The notes below the pieces were generated by a model that worked only from the letters and a program-made list of their open reading frames with translations, ran no database searches and was not told the DNA's origin. A stretch of 64,000 nt of DNA from positions 142,773 through 206,772 of IMG/VR virus record IMGVR_UViG_3300050014_000823. One strand, 5' to 3'. Positions within the stretch are counted from its first letter, which is position 1. The number at the start of each line of letters is the position of its first letter. Below, piece after piece: positions 51,441-60,961 of the stretch. The DNA comes from a virus. The translations under genes were made by a program, and so were the position numbers.

Positions 51441-52337
51441 ATGAATAAATGGAATTTTGAATCATGCAAAAATGAAGCATTAAAATATAAAACTAAAGGT
51501 GATTTTTTTTTAAATTCTGGTAGTGCATATAATGCTTCTCGAAAAAATAAATGGCTTGATGAAATCACCAAACATATGATTATATTTAATAAACCAAACA
51601 ATTATTGGACTTTTGATGCCTGTAAAAATGAAGCATTAAAATATATAACAAAAATTGAGTTTAGAAATCAGTCCAGTTCTGCATATCAGACTGCGAAAAG
51701 AAAAAAATTTTTAAATGAAATATGCGGTCATATGATACCATTAGGTAATCAACATAAGAAATTAATATATTCGTATGAGTTTTCGGATAATTATGTATAT
51801 GTTGGTTTAACATATAATATCATAAAAAGAAATTGGGAACACTTAACTGATATTAAAAGTCCCGTCTACAAACGCATATTAAAAACTAATATAATGCCAA
51901 TTCATAAAATATTGATAAATGAATTTGTTGATGTTAATGAGGCAAAAACATTGGAAAATTATTGGTACGAGAAATATAAATCAAATGGATGGAAAATGTT
52001 AAATAGGGCGAAAACGGGTGCATTGGGTGGAAATAAAATTTATTGGACTTTTGAGAAATGTAAGGAGGAAGCATTAAAATATAACACAAAATATAAATTT
52101 ATTAAAAATTCTGGTTCCGCATATAATTCAGCACTAAAAAACAATTGGCTTGATATAATAACAACACATATGATTAAAACCCAGAAACCCACAGGATATT
52201 GGAATATTGAAAGATGCCATGACGAAGCAGTTAAGTACCAAAGAAAATATGATTTTCAAAAAAATTCACCAAGTTCTTATTCTGCTGCAAGTAAAAGGGG
52301 GTGGATTAATATAATTTGTGGTCATATGCATCGTTAA
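51441..52337 (+). CDS. GIY-YIG homing-type endonuclease flanked by four DNA-binding-like repeats
   Basis: 298 residues. Four copies of a unit of about 40 residues (W-F-x-C-x-x-EALKY-x-T-K-x-x-F ... SAYN-x-A-x-K-x-x-WLD-I-x-x-HM) form two pairs, at about 4-95 and 200-298. Between them lies a GIY-YIG nuclease: LIYSYEFSDNYVYVGLTYNI, then RNWEHL and ENYWYEKYKSNGWKMLNRAK. It is the only plus-strand gene in the second half, converging on the structural gene at 52334-52735, whose stop it overlaps by 4 nt. A mobile gene by type and orientation. Confidence 0.75.
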   Translation: MNKWNFESCKNEALKYKTKGDFFLNSGSAYNASRKNKWLDEITKHMIIFNKPNNYWTFDACKNEALKYITKIEFRNQSSSAYQTAKRKKFLNEICGHMIPLGNQHKKLIYSYEFSDNYVYVGLTYNIIKRNWEHLTDIKSPVYKRILKTNIMPIHKILINEFVDVNEAKTLENYWYEKYKSNGWKMLNRAKTGALGGNKIYWTFEKCKEEALKYNTKYKFIKNSGSAYNSALKNNWLDIITTHMIKTQKPTGYWNIERCHDEAVKYQRKYDFQKNSPSSYSAASKRGWINIICGHMHR

Positions 52338-52735
52338 ATAACAGTAGTCTTAGTAATTGAATCTGATATCAGTATATTTATCTGACCATCAACAGGAAAT
52401 TTAATTTTACCACAACCACCATTATTGCCTGACGGAATAAAATCGACTACAAATTCTCCCAAGTATCTTCCTGGCTTAGAGGTATTGCCTAATTTAAACC
52501 TATAAATTAACGCATAGATAAAATTGTTTGGATATTGTGGTCTAAGTCTGGTATATTCAATACTTGCAGGAACGTTGGCAATTCGATATATTCCCGTTTC
52601 AGCATCTATCATAGAAAACGTAACTGCCACATTTGTGAGCATTTCATCGGTAATATCGTATTGTTCTCTTATGTCTTGAGTAAGATGATATTCTAATTCC
52701 GGAAGTGTACTGTCTTTTTTTATAAAAAAATTCAT
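52334..52735 (-). CDS. Small virion/tail protein, uncharacterised
   Basis: 133 residues, mostly beta (MNFFIKKDSTLPELEYHLTQ; GRYLGEFVVDFIPSG). Its pattern fits small phage tail proteins that precede fibre genes. Promoter motif 16 nt upstream; 2 nt gap from the upstream gene's stop plus leader. No family is recognised. Confidence 0.58.
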   Translation of the reverse strand: MNFFIKKDSTLPELEYHLTQDIREQYDITDEMLTNVAVTFSMIDAETGIYRIANVPASIEYTRLRPQYPNNFIYALIYRFKLGNTSKPGRYLGEFVVDFIPSGNNGGCGKIKFPVDGQINILISDSITKTTVI

Positions 52736-52737
52736 AA

Positions 52738-53463
52738 TTAATTATATTTAGTATAAATACCATCGACTAATATTGTTGTTATTGCATTTCTGAAAATATC
52801 CCAAGTACCTTGTGTTAATACCAATCCACTTTCAGCCATTCCAGCACCTGCATAATCATTGGTTGACATTATATAATCCAAAATTCCCGATTTTTTATCA
52901 CCAATTGCAATACCGAAACGACCCAATTGCGTGAATTCATATATTAAACTTTGTGCATCATCAAACAATTTTTCACCATCCGTCAATGAAACATATTGTG
53001 GAACAACAAACTTTATATAGTATGTTCTCAGATTACACGCTTCAAGCAATTTTGCGTGATATTTATGCCAAGACATCAGAACGAATCCCTGTGCTTGTTG
53101 TTGAGAATAACCCTTTGACATTAAATAAATTACTGCATCAGTTGGATTATCGCTGATATAATGTTTAATTGCAACATCTTTTTCAACATTAGTCATGTTA
53201 GACCATCCCTTTGCCTTACATAGGTCTCTGATTTCAAAACGAACAACCATATAGTCATTTGCAGTAATTTCACCACTGGCATATCCTTGTTTCCAAACAC
53301 TACCTACTTGCCAAATTCTTTTGATTTTCCAGTTTCCCTTTGCGGGGTCACTGAAACTTCTTGATGTGCCAATATAAATGTTAGTATTTGACACTTGGTC
53401 AACCAATACGGTTGGTTCTGTGTTTATTGGCTGAAAGTTGATATTTGATTCTTCTAATGGCAT
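52738..53463 (-). CDS. Tail-fibre or baseplate attachment-type protein
   Basis: 241 residues. The N-terminal 70 residues (TNIYIGTSRSFSDPAKGNWK, IKRIWQVGSVWKQGYASG) match the 'YIG..p..s......W.I.RI' attachment domain seen at the N-termini of phage fibres. The rest is helical (QQQAQGFVLMSWHKYHAKLL) with a beta end. It precedes the fibre cluster and has a promoter motif 15 nt upstream. It may link fibres to the baseplate. Confidence 0.62.
   Translation of the reverse strand: MPLEESNINFQPINTEPTVLVDQVSNTNIYIGTSRSFSDPAKGNWKIKRIWQVGSVWKQGYASGEITANDYMVVRFEIRDLCKAKGWSNMTNVEKDVAIKHYISDNPTDAVIYLMSKGYSQQQAQGFVLMSWHKYHAKLLEACNLRTYYIKFVVPQYVSLTDGEKLFDDAQSLIYEFTQLGRFGIAIGDKKSGILDYIMSTNDYAGAGMAESGLVLTQGTWDIFRNAITTILVDGIYTKYN
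52752..52760 (-). promoter_or_regulatory. GTATTTATA late-type promoter motif
   Basis: 16 nt upstream of the start at 52735, inside the end of the upstream coding region. Confidence 0.58.
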
Positions 53464-53478
53464 GGCTTTAAATTTTAA

Positions 53479-53487
53479 TATAAATAC
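53479..53487 (-). promoter_or_regulatory. GTATTTATA late-type promoter motif
   Basis: 15 nt upstream of the start at 53463. Confidence 0.65.
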
Positions 53488-53498
53488 TTAGATTTTTT

Positions 53499-55802
53499 CT
53501 AATAGCTTATGTTATAATATATGTATCGTTGATTATTATTGATGCTACTGATTTTTGCATTTTGCATCCAATATACTTTTTGTCCTTGCGTCCAAGGAGT
53601 ATTTGTACCTGTTCCAGTATAATCAAGACCCTGTACCAAGAAGTTAACTTGTGACTCACTTAAGTTCCACTGACCAGTTGTACCTGTTCCAAGTGGAAAT
53701 GTTCCAGTATCACCTAATTGTTGAGTTCCACCAGTAACGGTATCACCAATATTGGTTATTTGAATATTCAATGAATAGTTTGTGAAATTCTTTCTATTGA
53801 TAAACAAATAATTTATAAAACTATTCGAACCAGTAATGCCTGTACAACCATTGATATAGAACGCATATTGTGAATAATTTAATGTTACACCCGATAAATT
53901 ACCTGTCATATATATACAACCATTAAAATCTGCAGAATATGTTCTATTAGTAAAATTAAAATCAGTTGCAATATTACTGGTTATTTTAGTACCATTTGCA
54001 AAAACTTGATACGGATTGGTCATTTTTAACTGACCACCCAAATTAGTGCCGTCAATTCTTAAGTCAACATTATTAACATTCCATGCGCTTGTACTTCCAG
54101 ACAATAATGAACAATTACTTAGTACAATCTGATAAATTGTTGATGTACCTGTAAGCCAATTAGTCAAATCACCATGTAAATTTGGACAGTTGGTTGCATT
54201 AAAATTATAAACCTTACTTATATTCAATTTTGATAAGTCTGAATAAAAATTATTATTGCTATATAAGGTTAGGTTGCTCATTTGATTATCAATAATAAAA
54301 TTTGATAAATCACCAAATATTCCACCAATATAACTGACATCAAATTGATTGATACTTTGTGTGTGAAAAACGCCAGCAGTTTTACCTGAATAATATGGTG
54401 TACTACTCAATGTAAATGTAACACCACTATTACTATTCACACCCAATTGATATAATGTATTTGGTATTGTCATACCACTAACATCACCAGTTAAAAAATT
54501 TGTATCTAATGATAAGTATTGCAACTTGGGTGGAAGCACCAATAATTCTATGTTTCCCGTCACATACGTATTTCTAATTGTAATTGATGATGCGCTTAAT
54601 GGTATTACAAAGGTACTGAGTGTTCCATGCAATTTTGACCTTCCATAATAATTAAGAAAATTAATGCTCTGCATTTTTTCGTTGAAAACAAAATCGTTGA
54701 TACTCATGTCGAGATTGTTCAACGCATACATTGTCAAACTACTGAAATAGGTGAGACCACTATAATTCATGGGTATTGATGTTATGCCCGTACTGAAATA
54801 TATTTGAAAATTTTGAAGTGTGCTTGGTAATGTCCATCCAGAAAGACTTCCAGAAAAATTGGAACTTGCAGGAAAATTATTTTGGTTGCCATATAACAAA
54901 AAATTACTAAGATGAGTATTACTAATGTCCCAATTTGATACATCGCCCCTTAAATATTGATTACTGTATAAATCAAACGAAGTCAATCCTGTATTAAACG
55001 TCCAACCACTTACATTACCAGTAATACCATTTGAATTAAACAAATACCAATATATGTATTTTAACTTAGAAACATCCAAGGTCGTTGCATCGCCAGTAAT
55101 TCCATAACATTCCTGTATGTATGAATAAATTAAATTAGGACTATTGGTAATGATATCATTAAGACTTCCAGTTAGATAGCTATATAAATATGATAACACT
55201 AACCTTGTTAATTTAGTGAATCCATTACCAAGATTTCCCGTGAAATGTGTATTAACCAATTCCAGGTCTTCGACATTATTAAGATTTGTAATTGTGTTAA
55301 TATCACCCGACAAAGTATTATCAGCAATACGAAATGTACGAAGATTTTTAGGAAACACGCCATTAGTTATATCTTTATTAAAGGTTGTGTAATTGTAATA
55401 ATTATTACCATTATAATTCAATATAACTGAATTCAAATTAGGAAATTGGTTCATGAATTTCAACAAATCACCAGCATAAGAATATCCATAATAAATATAA
55501 TTATTGTATGGTTGAATTTTAGTAATTGCATCTAAATTACCTGAAAAATAAAAATTTTTATAACTACTTTCATTCGTTGCTTGCAATCCTTGATTCTGAA
55601 GACCATCATAATAAAATCTGTACTTCTGAGTACCCGCAGGTGTTTGATAATAAAAATTCACAGGATTACTCGGAGTCATACCTGTAAGTGTAAAACTCAT
55701 TGAGTTACTATATAGCGAATTTAATCGTAAATACGAATCAACAATTTGTGCCTTAAACACACTGTCGCCATTTTTTAATATTCTACCGTCATTAATTAAC
55801 AT
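53499..55802 (-). CDS. Leucine-rich-repeat-like tail fibre protein
   Basis: 767 residues with around two dozen irregular repeats of the type L..L.LY.N..L.GDVS.W, for instance FLTGDVSGMTIPNTLYQLGV and LRGDVSNWDISNTHLSNF. This is a leucine-rich solenoid, unusual in tail proteins but used for binding in other systems. The C-terminus has a Gly/Thr-rich segment and the end WTQGQKVYWMQNAKIS. Rich in Asn and Tyr and poor in charge, it is very probably virion-exposed and involved in receptor binding. It sits 8 nt after the YadA-like fibre gene. Confidence 0.68.
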   Translation of the reverse strand: MLINDGRILKNGDSVFKAQIVDSYLRLNSLYSNSMSFTLTGMTPSNPVNFYYQTPAGTQKYRFYYDGLQNQGLQATNESSYKNFYFSGNLDAITKIQPYNNYIYYGYSYAGDLLKFMNQFPNLNSVILNYNGNNYYNYTTFNKDITNGVFPKNLRTFRIADNTLSGDINTITNLNNVEDLELVNTHFTGNLGNGFTKLTRLVLSYLYSYLTGSLNDIITNSPNLIYSYIQECYGITGDATTLDVSKLKYIYWYLFNSNGITGNVSGWTFNTGLTSFDLYSNQYLRGDVSNWDISNTHLSNFLLYGNQNNFPASSNFSGSLSGWTLPSTLQNFQIYFSTGITSIPMNYSGLTYFSSLTMYALNNLDMSINDFVFNEKMQSINFLNYYGRSKLHGTLSTFVIPLSASSITIRNTYVTGNIELLVLPPKLQYLSLDTNFLTGDVSGMTIPNTLYQLGVNSNSGVTFTLSSTPYYSGKTAGVFHTQSINQFDVSYIGGIFGDLSNFIIDNQMSNLTLYSNNNFYSDLSKLNISKVYNFNATNCPNLHGDLTNWLTGTSTIYQIVLSNCSLLSGSTSAWNVNNVDLRIDGTNLGGQLKMTNPYQVFANGTKITSNIATDFNFTNRTYSADFNGCIYMTGNLSGVTLNYSQYAFYINGCTGITGSNSFINYLFINRKNFTNYSLNIQITNIGDTVTGGTQQLGDTGTFPLGTGTTGQWNLSESQVNFLVQGLDYTGTGTNTPWTQGQKVYWMQNAKISSINNNQRYIYYNISY

Positions 55803-55810
55803 AGTATATT

Positions 55811-58000
55811 TTAATAAACAAATCCTTCAACTAATAAATGTGCGCAAAGTGGATTTACACTTGTTGAACAACATCCAACTCTGAAAAATATATCAACACC
55901 ACAAGTATCTGGAACACCTTGATGTCTTGTACTTAAATCCAACTCATATGTTTCATTCGTCAAAACATCTGAAATTTGTTGTAAGTTAGCTAAATTATTC
56001 ATTGAAAGGCTTGGGTCTCCCGGACAACAGTTGTTACCAATGCTTACAGAGAAACATGTTGGAGAAGCATTACATAATATTATGAGTTTTGCACGGTTAA
56101 GTAATGCAACTTTGCCGGATGGTATACTAAATATTAAAGTATCTCCGACATTCTTCAAGTTAATATCTCTAACCACAATATAGTTTGGAACTGTAACACA
56201 TGTTCCAACATCAGTTTGCATTATTGTTTGAGTGGGATATGCAAATTTCTGTCCAGTGTACAATATTTCGGATGTTGAACTAACCCATTCATTAATGATT
56301 GGAACTTGTTTAATTAATGTGCTTCCTGTGTCCCACACTAAACCTTGTGTTGCAGTTGCGCCATTTGGCACATGTACTACCGCCAAGCAAGCATCAAGTT
56401 TAACTGATTGATTTACAAAATCACCACATATTAATGTGCAACTTGCACAGTTTGCAATGTGTAGTTTACTTGAACCAGTTTCATTATAACCAGCACATAC
56501 ACCAATCGCAATGTTATTACACCCACATATATTATTTTTAAGTGTCTGATTACCAATTCCAATATTAAAAGTACCACCAGTTATATATTTTAGTGATTGA
56601 GAACCAATTGCAATATTATCTATTCCAGAAACATTACATTGTAGTGCTTGTATACCAATTCCAATATTATCATAACCATCAACATTACATGTCATCGAAT
56701 TTATACCAATTGCAATGTTTGAATCACCAATTGTATTTGCGCATAATGCTTGATATCCGAGAGCAATATTATAATTTGCAATAGTATTATTACCCAATGT
56801 ATTAAAACCTAACCCAATATTGTATTGTCCACTAAGATTTTGTGTCATTGATGTTTGACCTAAAGCAATATTATTTCCTCCGCTTGTATTACTACAAAGC
56901 GATTGACAACCAATTCCAATGTTATTAGTACCACCAGTATTGAAATAAAGTGCTCTATATCCAATTCCAATATTATCATATCCTGTAGTATTATAAAAAA
57001 GTGATTGATAACCAACACCAATATTCTGATAACCACTACTATTAGTACTAAGTGCAAATGAACCAAGTGCTACGTTACCAAATCCATTTATGTTACTATT
57101 AAGTGCAATTGTACCAACAGCAGTATTATCATATCCACTAACGTTAGCACTAAGTGCTTCATATCCAAATGCGGTATTTTGACTACTTGTATTACTTTTA
57201 AGTGCAAATGAGCCAACAGCAGTATTACTATTACCAATTATAACAGACATAAGAGCACATGCACCAATAGCTACGTTTCCCGTACCTGTTGTTGTATTAG
57301 TACCCGCAGATACACCAAAATAAGTATTATCACATAAAGTACTACCGCTTATTGGTGTTCCACAACCTGCAACAGTTGAGCCATTAAGTGCATTAGACCA
57401 ACCAATTCCACCACCAGTTGAACCTGTTGGTATGTGAGTATCCACATATTCTTTATCGACCAATGAACGATTTGTAAAGTCTGCACTATAATCTGTAACA
57501 TATTCAATACCTGGGAAATTAACACCCGAAGCACCTGCTTTAATTGTGCCGCCACTAAATGACATATAACCACTAAAACTACAACCACCAAGTTTTCTTG
57601 ATGCAAGTGATATATACGGACTTCCACCGGGGTTACCGTTAATGTATAATGTTGCTTCGCATCCACAGACGTTAGGTATATCGGTTGATATTGCAAGCGA
57701 ATATGCATTAGTTCCTAAATCAAGAGAAGTATTTCCTGTTAATGTTCCACCTAATATGATATTTGCACCACTTGTACTTAAACCATTTGTACCACCTGTA
57801 ATACTTCCACCGCCACCGCCAAGTGAACATATTGTCACAGTGTTAGCCTGACTTGTCATGACTATGCCTGTTCCTGCAGACAATGATTTAAATTGTAGGT
57901 TATTTCCGTTATTCTTACCGGAAAATATCTGTGCACCACTACCTAGATTTTGACCTGTTGTTGTATTACCAACCAAATTTATATTTGACCTATTACCCAT
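55811..58000 (-). CDS. Tail fibre with YadA-head-like 17-residue repeats
   Basis: 729 residues. After an N-terminal fibre part with one NGLSTSGANIILGG module, residues about 233-510 hold 16 tandem 17-residue repeats of the type N-I-A-I-G-x-x-A-L-x-x-N-x-x-G-x-x (for example NIAIGSQSLKYITGGTF). NIAIG-type repeats form the trimeric left-handed beta roll of YadA-family adhesins. The C-terminal 200 residues are a separate beta domain. Cysteines recur along the fibre. A trimeric, surface-exposed adhesin fibre is likely. Confidence 0.75.
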   Translation of the reverse strand: MGNRSNINLVGNTTTGQNLGSGAQIFSGKNNGNNLQFKSLSAGTGIVMTSQANTVTICSLGGGGGSITGGTNGLSTSGANIILGGTLTGNTSLDLGTNAYSLAISTDIPNVCGCEATLYINGNPGGSPYISLASRKLGGCSFSGYMSFSGGTIKAGASGVNFPGIEYVTDYSADFTNRSLVDKEYVDTHIPTGSTGGGIGWSNALNGSTVAGCGTPISGSTLCDNTYFGVSAGTNTTTGTGNVAIGACALMSVIIGNSNTAVGSFALKSNTSSQNTAFGYEALSANVSGYDNTAVGTIALNSNINGFGNVALGSFALSTNSSGYQNIGVGYQSLFYNTTGYDNIGIGYRALYFNTGGTNNIGIGCQSLCSNTSGGNNIALGQTSMTQNLSGQYNIGLGFNTLGNNTIANYNIALGYQALCANTIGDSNIAIGINSMTCNVDGYDNIGIGIQALQCNVSGIDNIAIGSQSLKYITGGTFNIGIGNQTLKNNICGCNNIAIGVCAGYNETGSSKLHIANCASCTLICGDFVNQSVKLDACLAVVHVPNGATATQGLVWDTGSTLIKQVPIINEWVSSTSEILYTGQKFAYPTQTIMQTDVGTCVTVPNYIVVRDINLKNVGDTLIFSIPSGKVALLNRAKLIILCNASPTCFSVSIGNNCCPGDPSLSMNNLANLQQISDVLTNETYELDLSTRHQGVPDTCGVDIFFRVGCCSTSVNPLCAHLLVEGFVY
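56472..57284 (-). repeat. 51-bp coding repeats (16 units) of the YadA-like roll
   Basis: Degenerate 51-bp units, seen on the plus strand by the recurring ACCAATTCCAATATT-type core, encode 17 residues each. Confidence 0.8.
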
Positions 58001-58015
58001 TTTATTTTACTATTA

Positions 58016-58024
58016 TATAAATAC
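58016..58024 (-). promoter_or_regulatory. GTATTTATA late-type promoter motif
   Basis: 15 nt upstream of the start at 58000. Confidence 0.65.
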
Positions 58025-58026
58025 TA

Positions 58027-60129
58027 TTAAGATATTATTAAAATTTTAAATTCTTGACCATTTGCAGGTGGAGAATCGAATGTTACACAAACACAATTAG
58101 CGTTTGGTCTCTGTACGTTTGTGTAGATTGTATCGTATGGACTACTACCTCTCACTACTTCAACTGCAACAAATTGTTTACCTTTGGCATGATTAATTGT
58201 AAATCCGGTTGCAGTGCTATTACCTGTAATTGTAAATTCTGATAGTGATGAACCACCAGTTGCACCACTTACATATGGTACTTTATGAACTTGACATGTT
58301 CCAGAATCCCAAACCAATACACTATCACTGCAAGTACCGTCTACAATATACCCAGATATATATGGTGAACCACAAAGTAGTACACAATTACCCTTTATCA
58401 TCGAGATATTGTTGCAAGAATTAAGACTTAACTCTGCACAATTCATCATATTAACACAATATGCAGCAGATGGATAAGAAAGACACGTGTACATTGCATT
58501 TGCACCACATGTTGGTATTACGCATGTCATTACGCTTGTAGTGTCAATATTAATTAACGGTGGGTCATTAAATGCCATTGGTTGACGTGCTGCACTTAAA
58601 ATCACACGATTATATTCATGACAGCCATCAAAAAGTAAACAACCACTATTACCCGATATATGAAACGAATATCCGTCAGTATTAGTAATATAAGTATTTC
58701 CAGTTAATGCGCCACCAAGAGCAATATTCTGACCAACTTTAGTAAGACCATTATTTGCTGTCGAAACACTTGTACCACCAGTAATCTGTGATATAACCCA
58801 ACCCTTATTTACTAACGAACAATTGCTAAAATGAGCACTATAGTCTGCACAATATTCAATACCTGCAAAATTAGTCCATGTACCCTCAACACAAATAGCA
58901 GCAGCATTTTGGCAAATACATGTCTTATCACCACAACCATTATCTGATAATAAAATAATTCCACCTGTTGAAAGATATATCTGACCTTGATTTAAATGAT
59001 AACAAGTATATAAATTTATGCTTGGATTAGTAAGTTCAATACTACTACAATATTCTGTGGTTGGGGTATAATTGCATCTATATGTTTTTAATGTTAAATA
59101 ACCTGCAGATTCACTAATACATCCGTATTGCCTGCTACTATAGCCATCATCACCCAATTGAATTATCTTTGTTCCACCATAACAAGCATCTACACACAAT
59201 TCAGCAGTATTGATACCATTATAGCCAGCATTATTAAATTTACTCCAAAGTCTACATTTATCCACACATAAAAAACGCTGATTACTATAATCATCATATC
59301 CATATAAAAATACCGATGGAGTTATAGTTAAGCCATTGTTACAACCAAGTGTTGAACCTGTTACAATGAAATTTCCAGCATCCGTATTAATTGAAGTGTT
59401 GCCTGTTAATGCACCACCAAGAACAACAATTTTATCACTAAGAGTTAAACCGTTTGTTGCACCTGTAACATCACCGCCACCACCTTCAGGAACAGCAGTA
59501 CTTAAAGCACCTAAACCATCTATATATAAAACACAAGTTGCTGTTGTTTTTGCAGGTAAACCATTAAAAGTAACCGCACTTGGGGTCATTTGTATACTCG
59601 TATAACATGCTGTGGAATAATTACAAGCACTAAAATAGTTACAACCCTGTGAAGCACAAATCATTGCACCTATAGTTTCTGGAGTAGAAATAACACCGGA
59701 TAAATATGCTTGTACTGAATCCACATACATTTCACCGCTATTATTACCATCATAATTAGATATATCAACATAATTATTAGCAACAGTAAAATAATTGTTA
59801 CCAGAAGTATCGGTGAAACAAATGCAACCACTATCAGTATTAATACCAGTATTACCTGTTAATGTTCCACCCAATATAATATTCTGTCCCGATTTGCTCA
59901 GACCATTTGTTGCACCAGTAATACCTGCAAAATTCTGCCAAGTAGCATTACCGTTTTCATCAGAAGCCAAGTACTTACCAAGACCTGCTTGTGGACATAT
60001 GTGTAGTGTTGCACCACATTCAACAGTAAAATCACCATAAATTGCAGTACAACCCGATAAATAAAGTGAATCACCTGCTAACTGTTCAAACTTGCAATTA
60101 CTTAGGTTGGGTTTTGTATCAATTGACAT
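58027..60129 (-). CDS. Cys-rich modular tail fibre
   Basis: 700 residues. It opens MSIDTKPNLSNCKFEQLAGD, an N-terminus shared with the S74 fibre at 60961-62913 (LDTKQNWDDCHFDQFPGHS), so both probably dock at the same site. Three copies of the module NGL.K.GQNI.LGG.LTGNT separate beta segments that are rich in Cys and Tyr. The C-terminus ends FKILIIS after a compact beta domain (KGKQFVAVEVVRG). It should be a virion fibre. There is no S74 chaperone of its own. Confidence 0.7.
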   Translation of the reverse strand: MSIDTKPNLSNCKFEQLAGDSLYLSGCTAIYGDFTVECGATLHICPQAGLGKYLASDENGNATWQNFAGITGATNGLSKSGQNIILGGTLTGNTGINTDSGCICFTDTSGNNYFTVANNYVDISNYDGNNSGEMYVDSVQAYLSGVISTPETIGAMICASQGCNYFSACNYSTACYTSIQMTPSAVTFNGLPAKTTATCVLYIDGLGALSTAVPEGGGGDVTGATNGLTLSDKIVVLGGALTGNTSINTDAGNFIVTGSTLGCNNGLTITPSVFLYGYDDYSNQRFLCVDKCRLWSKFNNAGYNGINTAELCVDACYGGTKIIQLGDDGYSSRQYGCISESAGYLTLKTYRCNYTPTTEYCSSIELTNPSINLYTCYHLNQGQIYLSTGGIILLSDNGCGDKTCICQNAAAICVEGTWTNFAGIEYCADYSAHFSNCSLVNKGWVISQITGGTSVSTANNGLTKVGQNIALGGALTGNTYITNTDGYSFHISGNSGCLLFDGCHEYNRVILSAARQPMAFNDPPLINIDTTSVMTCVIPTCGANAMYTCLSYPSAAYCVNMMNCAELSLNSCNNISMIKGNCVLLCGSPYISGYIVDGTCSDSVLVWDSGTCQVHKVPYVSGATGGSSLSEFTITGNSTATGFTINHAKGKQFVAVEVVRGSSPYDTIYTNVQRPNANCVCVTFDSPPANGQEFKILIIS

Positions 60130-60149
60130 AACTTCTTATCTTATTTAAG

Positions 60150-60157
60150 ATAAATAC
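60150..60157 (-). promoter_or_regulatory. Late-type promoter motif (GTATTTAT)
   Basis: 20 nt upstream of the start at 60129. Confidence 0.5.
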
Positions 60158-60229
60158 TTAAAAACACAGACTTAATCCATTAGGCATAGAAAAAATAAAA
60201 CCCACTGAAATTGTGAGTCTTAATTACAA

Positions 60230-60961
60230 TTAAAATGTTGGTGCTTGTGCGTCTAACCATGTGCACGTACCACCAATTTGAAAATCACTTGTGCTACCCG
60301 GAACACAACTTACTCCAACTATCTGTATTTGACCACGTGAAAGACCACTGCCATTTACTGTACATGCAGATACCCCAACACAATAATCATCACCCAAACC
60401 TACAACAACATTATATTGACAATAACAAACGCCAGTTCCAGGTGTTGCAAGTAAAGTAAATGGATTTGGATTGAAAATGTGTGAATCAGCATATGCACCA
60501 CCCCAATCACCCGCATCTGCTTGAGCAGTCATGCCAAAGCATAAATTATAACAATCGCCAAGTTCTAATGGTGTACTTGGACACACATACGCACATATAT
60601 AACAATAACATTGGTCACCAGAAGAAGTGCTACATATCTCAAAATTAATGTACTTAACCGTAGGCGGTAAAGTAGTTGTAGAGGTTGTCGTACTCGTAGT
60701 AGAAGTACTTGTTGTCGTAGTTGTCGGTGGTAAAGTAGTTGTAGTTGTTGTCGTAGTGGTAGTCGTTGTAGTAGTGGTAGTTGTTGGTGTATTCCAATTT
60801 CTGAAATTCAACATACTGTTGCAGCTTCCACCATAAGTAGGGTCAAAGCCACCACATGCAACAGCAGAATTCCTTGCAGCCAATAAATCATTTGACGGTG
60901 GAACTACTGCTGCGATAACATCAGTAAGGCAGAATGTCGTATTATTGGGTACACTTCCCAT
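60230..60961 (-). CDS. Short tail adhesin: attachment domain, Thr linker, Cys-rich module
   Basis: 243 residues. Residues 1-55 (TFCLTDVIAAVVPPSNDLLA, then FDPTYGGSCNSMLNFRNW) match the N-terminal attachment domain common in Bacteroidota phage structural proteins. A Thr-rich linker follows at about 57-98, then one Cys-rich module (YINFEICSTSSGDQCYCYIC) paralogous to those at 20243-23095 and 10951-13491. The ATG overlaps the S74 fibre's stop by one base. It is a minimal version of the larger adhesins. Confidence 0.7.
   Translation of the reverse strand: MGSVPNNTTFCLTDVIAAVVPPSNDLLAARNSAVACGGFDPTYGGSCNSMLNFRNWNTPTTTTTTTTTTTTTTTTTLPPTTTTTSTSTTSTTTSTTTLPPTVKYINFEICSTSSGDQCYCYICAYVCPSTPLELGDCYNLCFGMTAQADAGDWGGAYADSHIFNPNPFTLLATPGTGVCYCQYNVVVGLGDDYCVGVSACTVNGSGLSRGQIQIVGVSCVPGSTSDFQIGGTCTWLDAQAPTF
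60669..60786 (-). repeat. Poly-threonine linker tract (long)
   Basis: Encodes about 40 residues that are almost all Thr, with a few Ser and LPP breaks. Confidence 0.82.

Noticed and set aside
8938-58024. T4-type late promoters reading on the plus strand (TATAAATA)
   Set aside because: In that direction they would mostly transcribe antisense to the genes. The sense reading GTATTTATA is supported by position and by the plus-strand gene at 51441.
60190-60225. Terminator after the 243-residue adhesin gene
   Set aside because: The possible stem has mismatches in its middle and no clear T-run, so it is too weak to list.
60627-60836. Val-rich plus-strand open frame
   Set aside because: It is the antisense reading of the poly-Thr tract (GTN codons) and not a gene.
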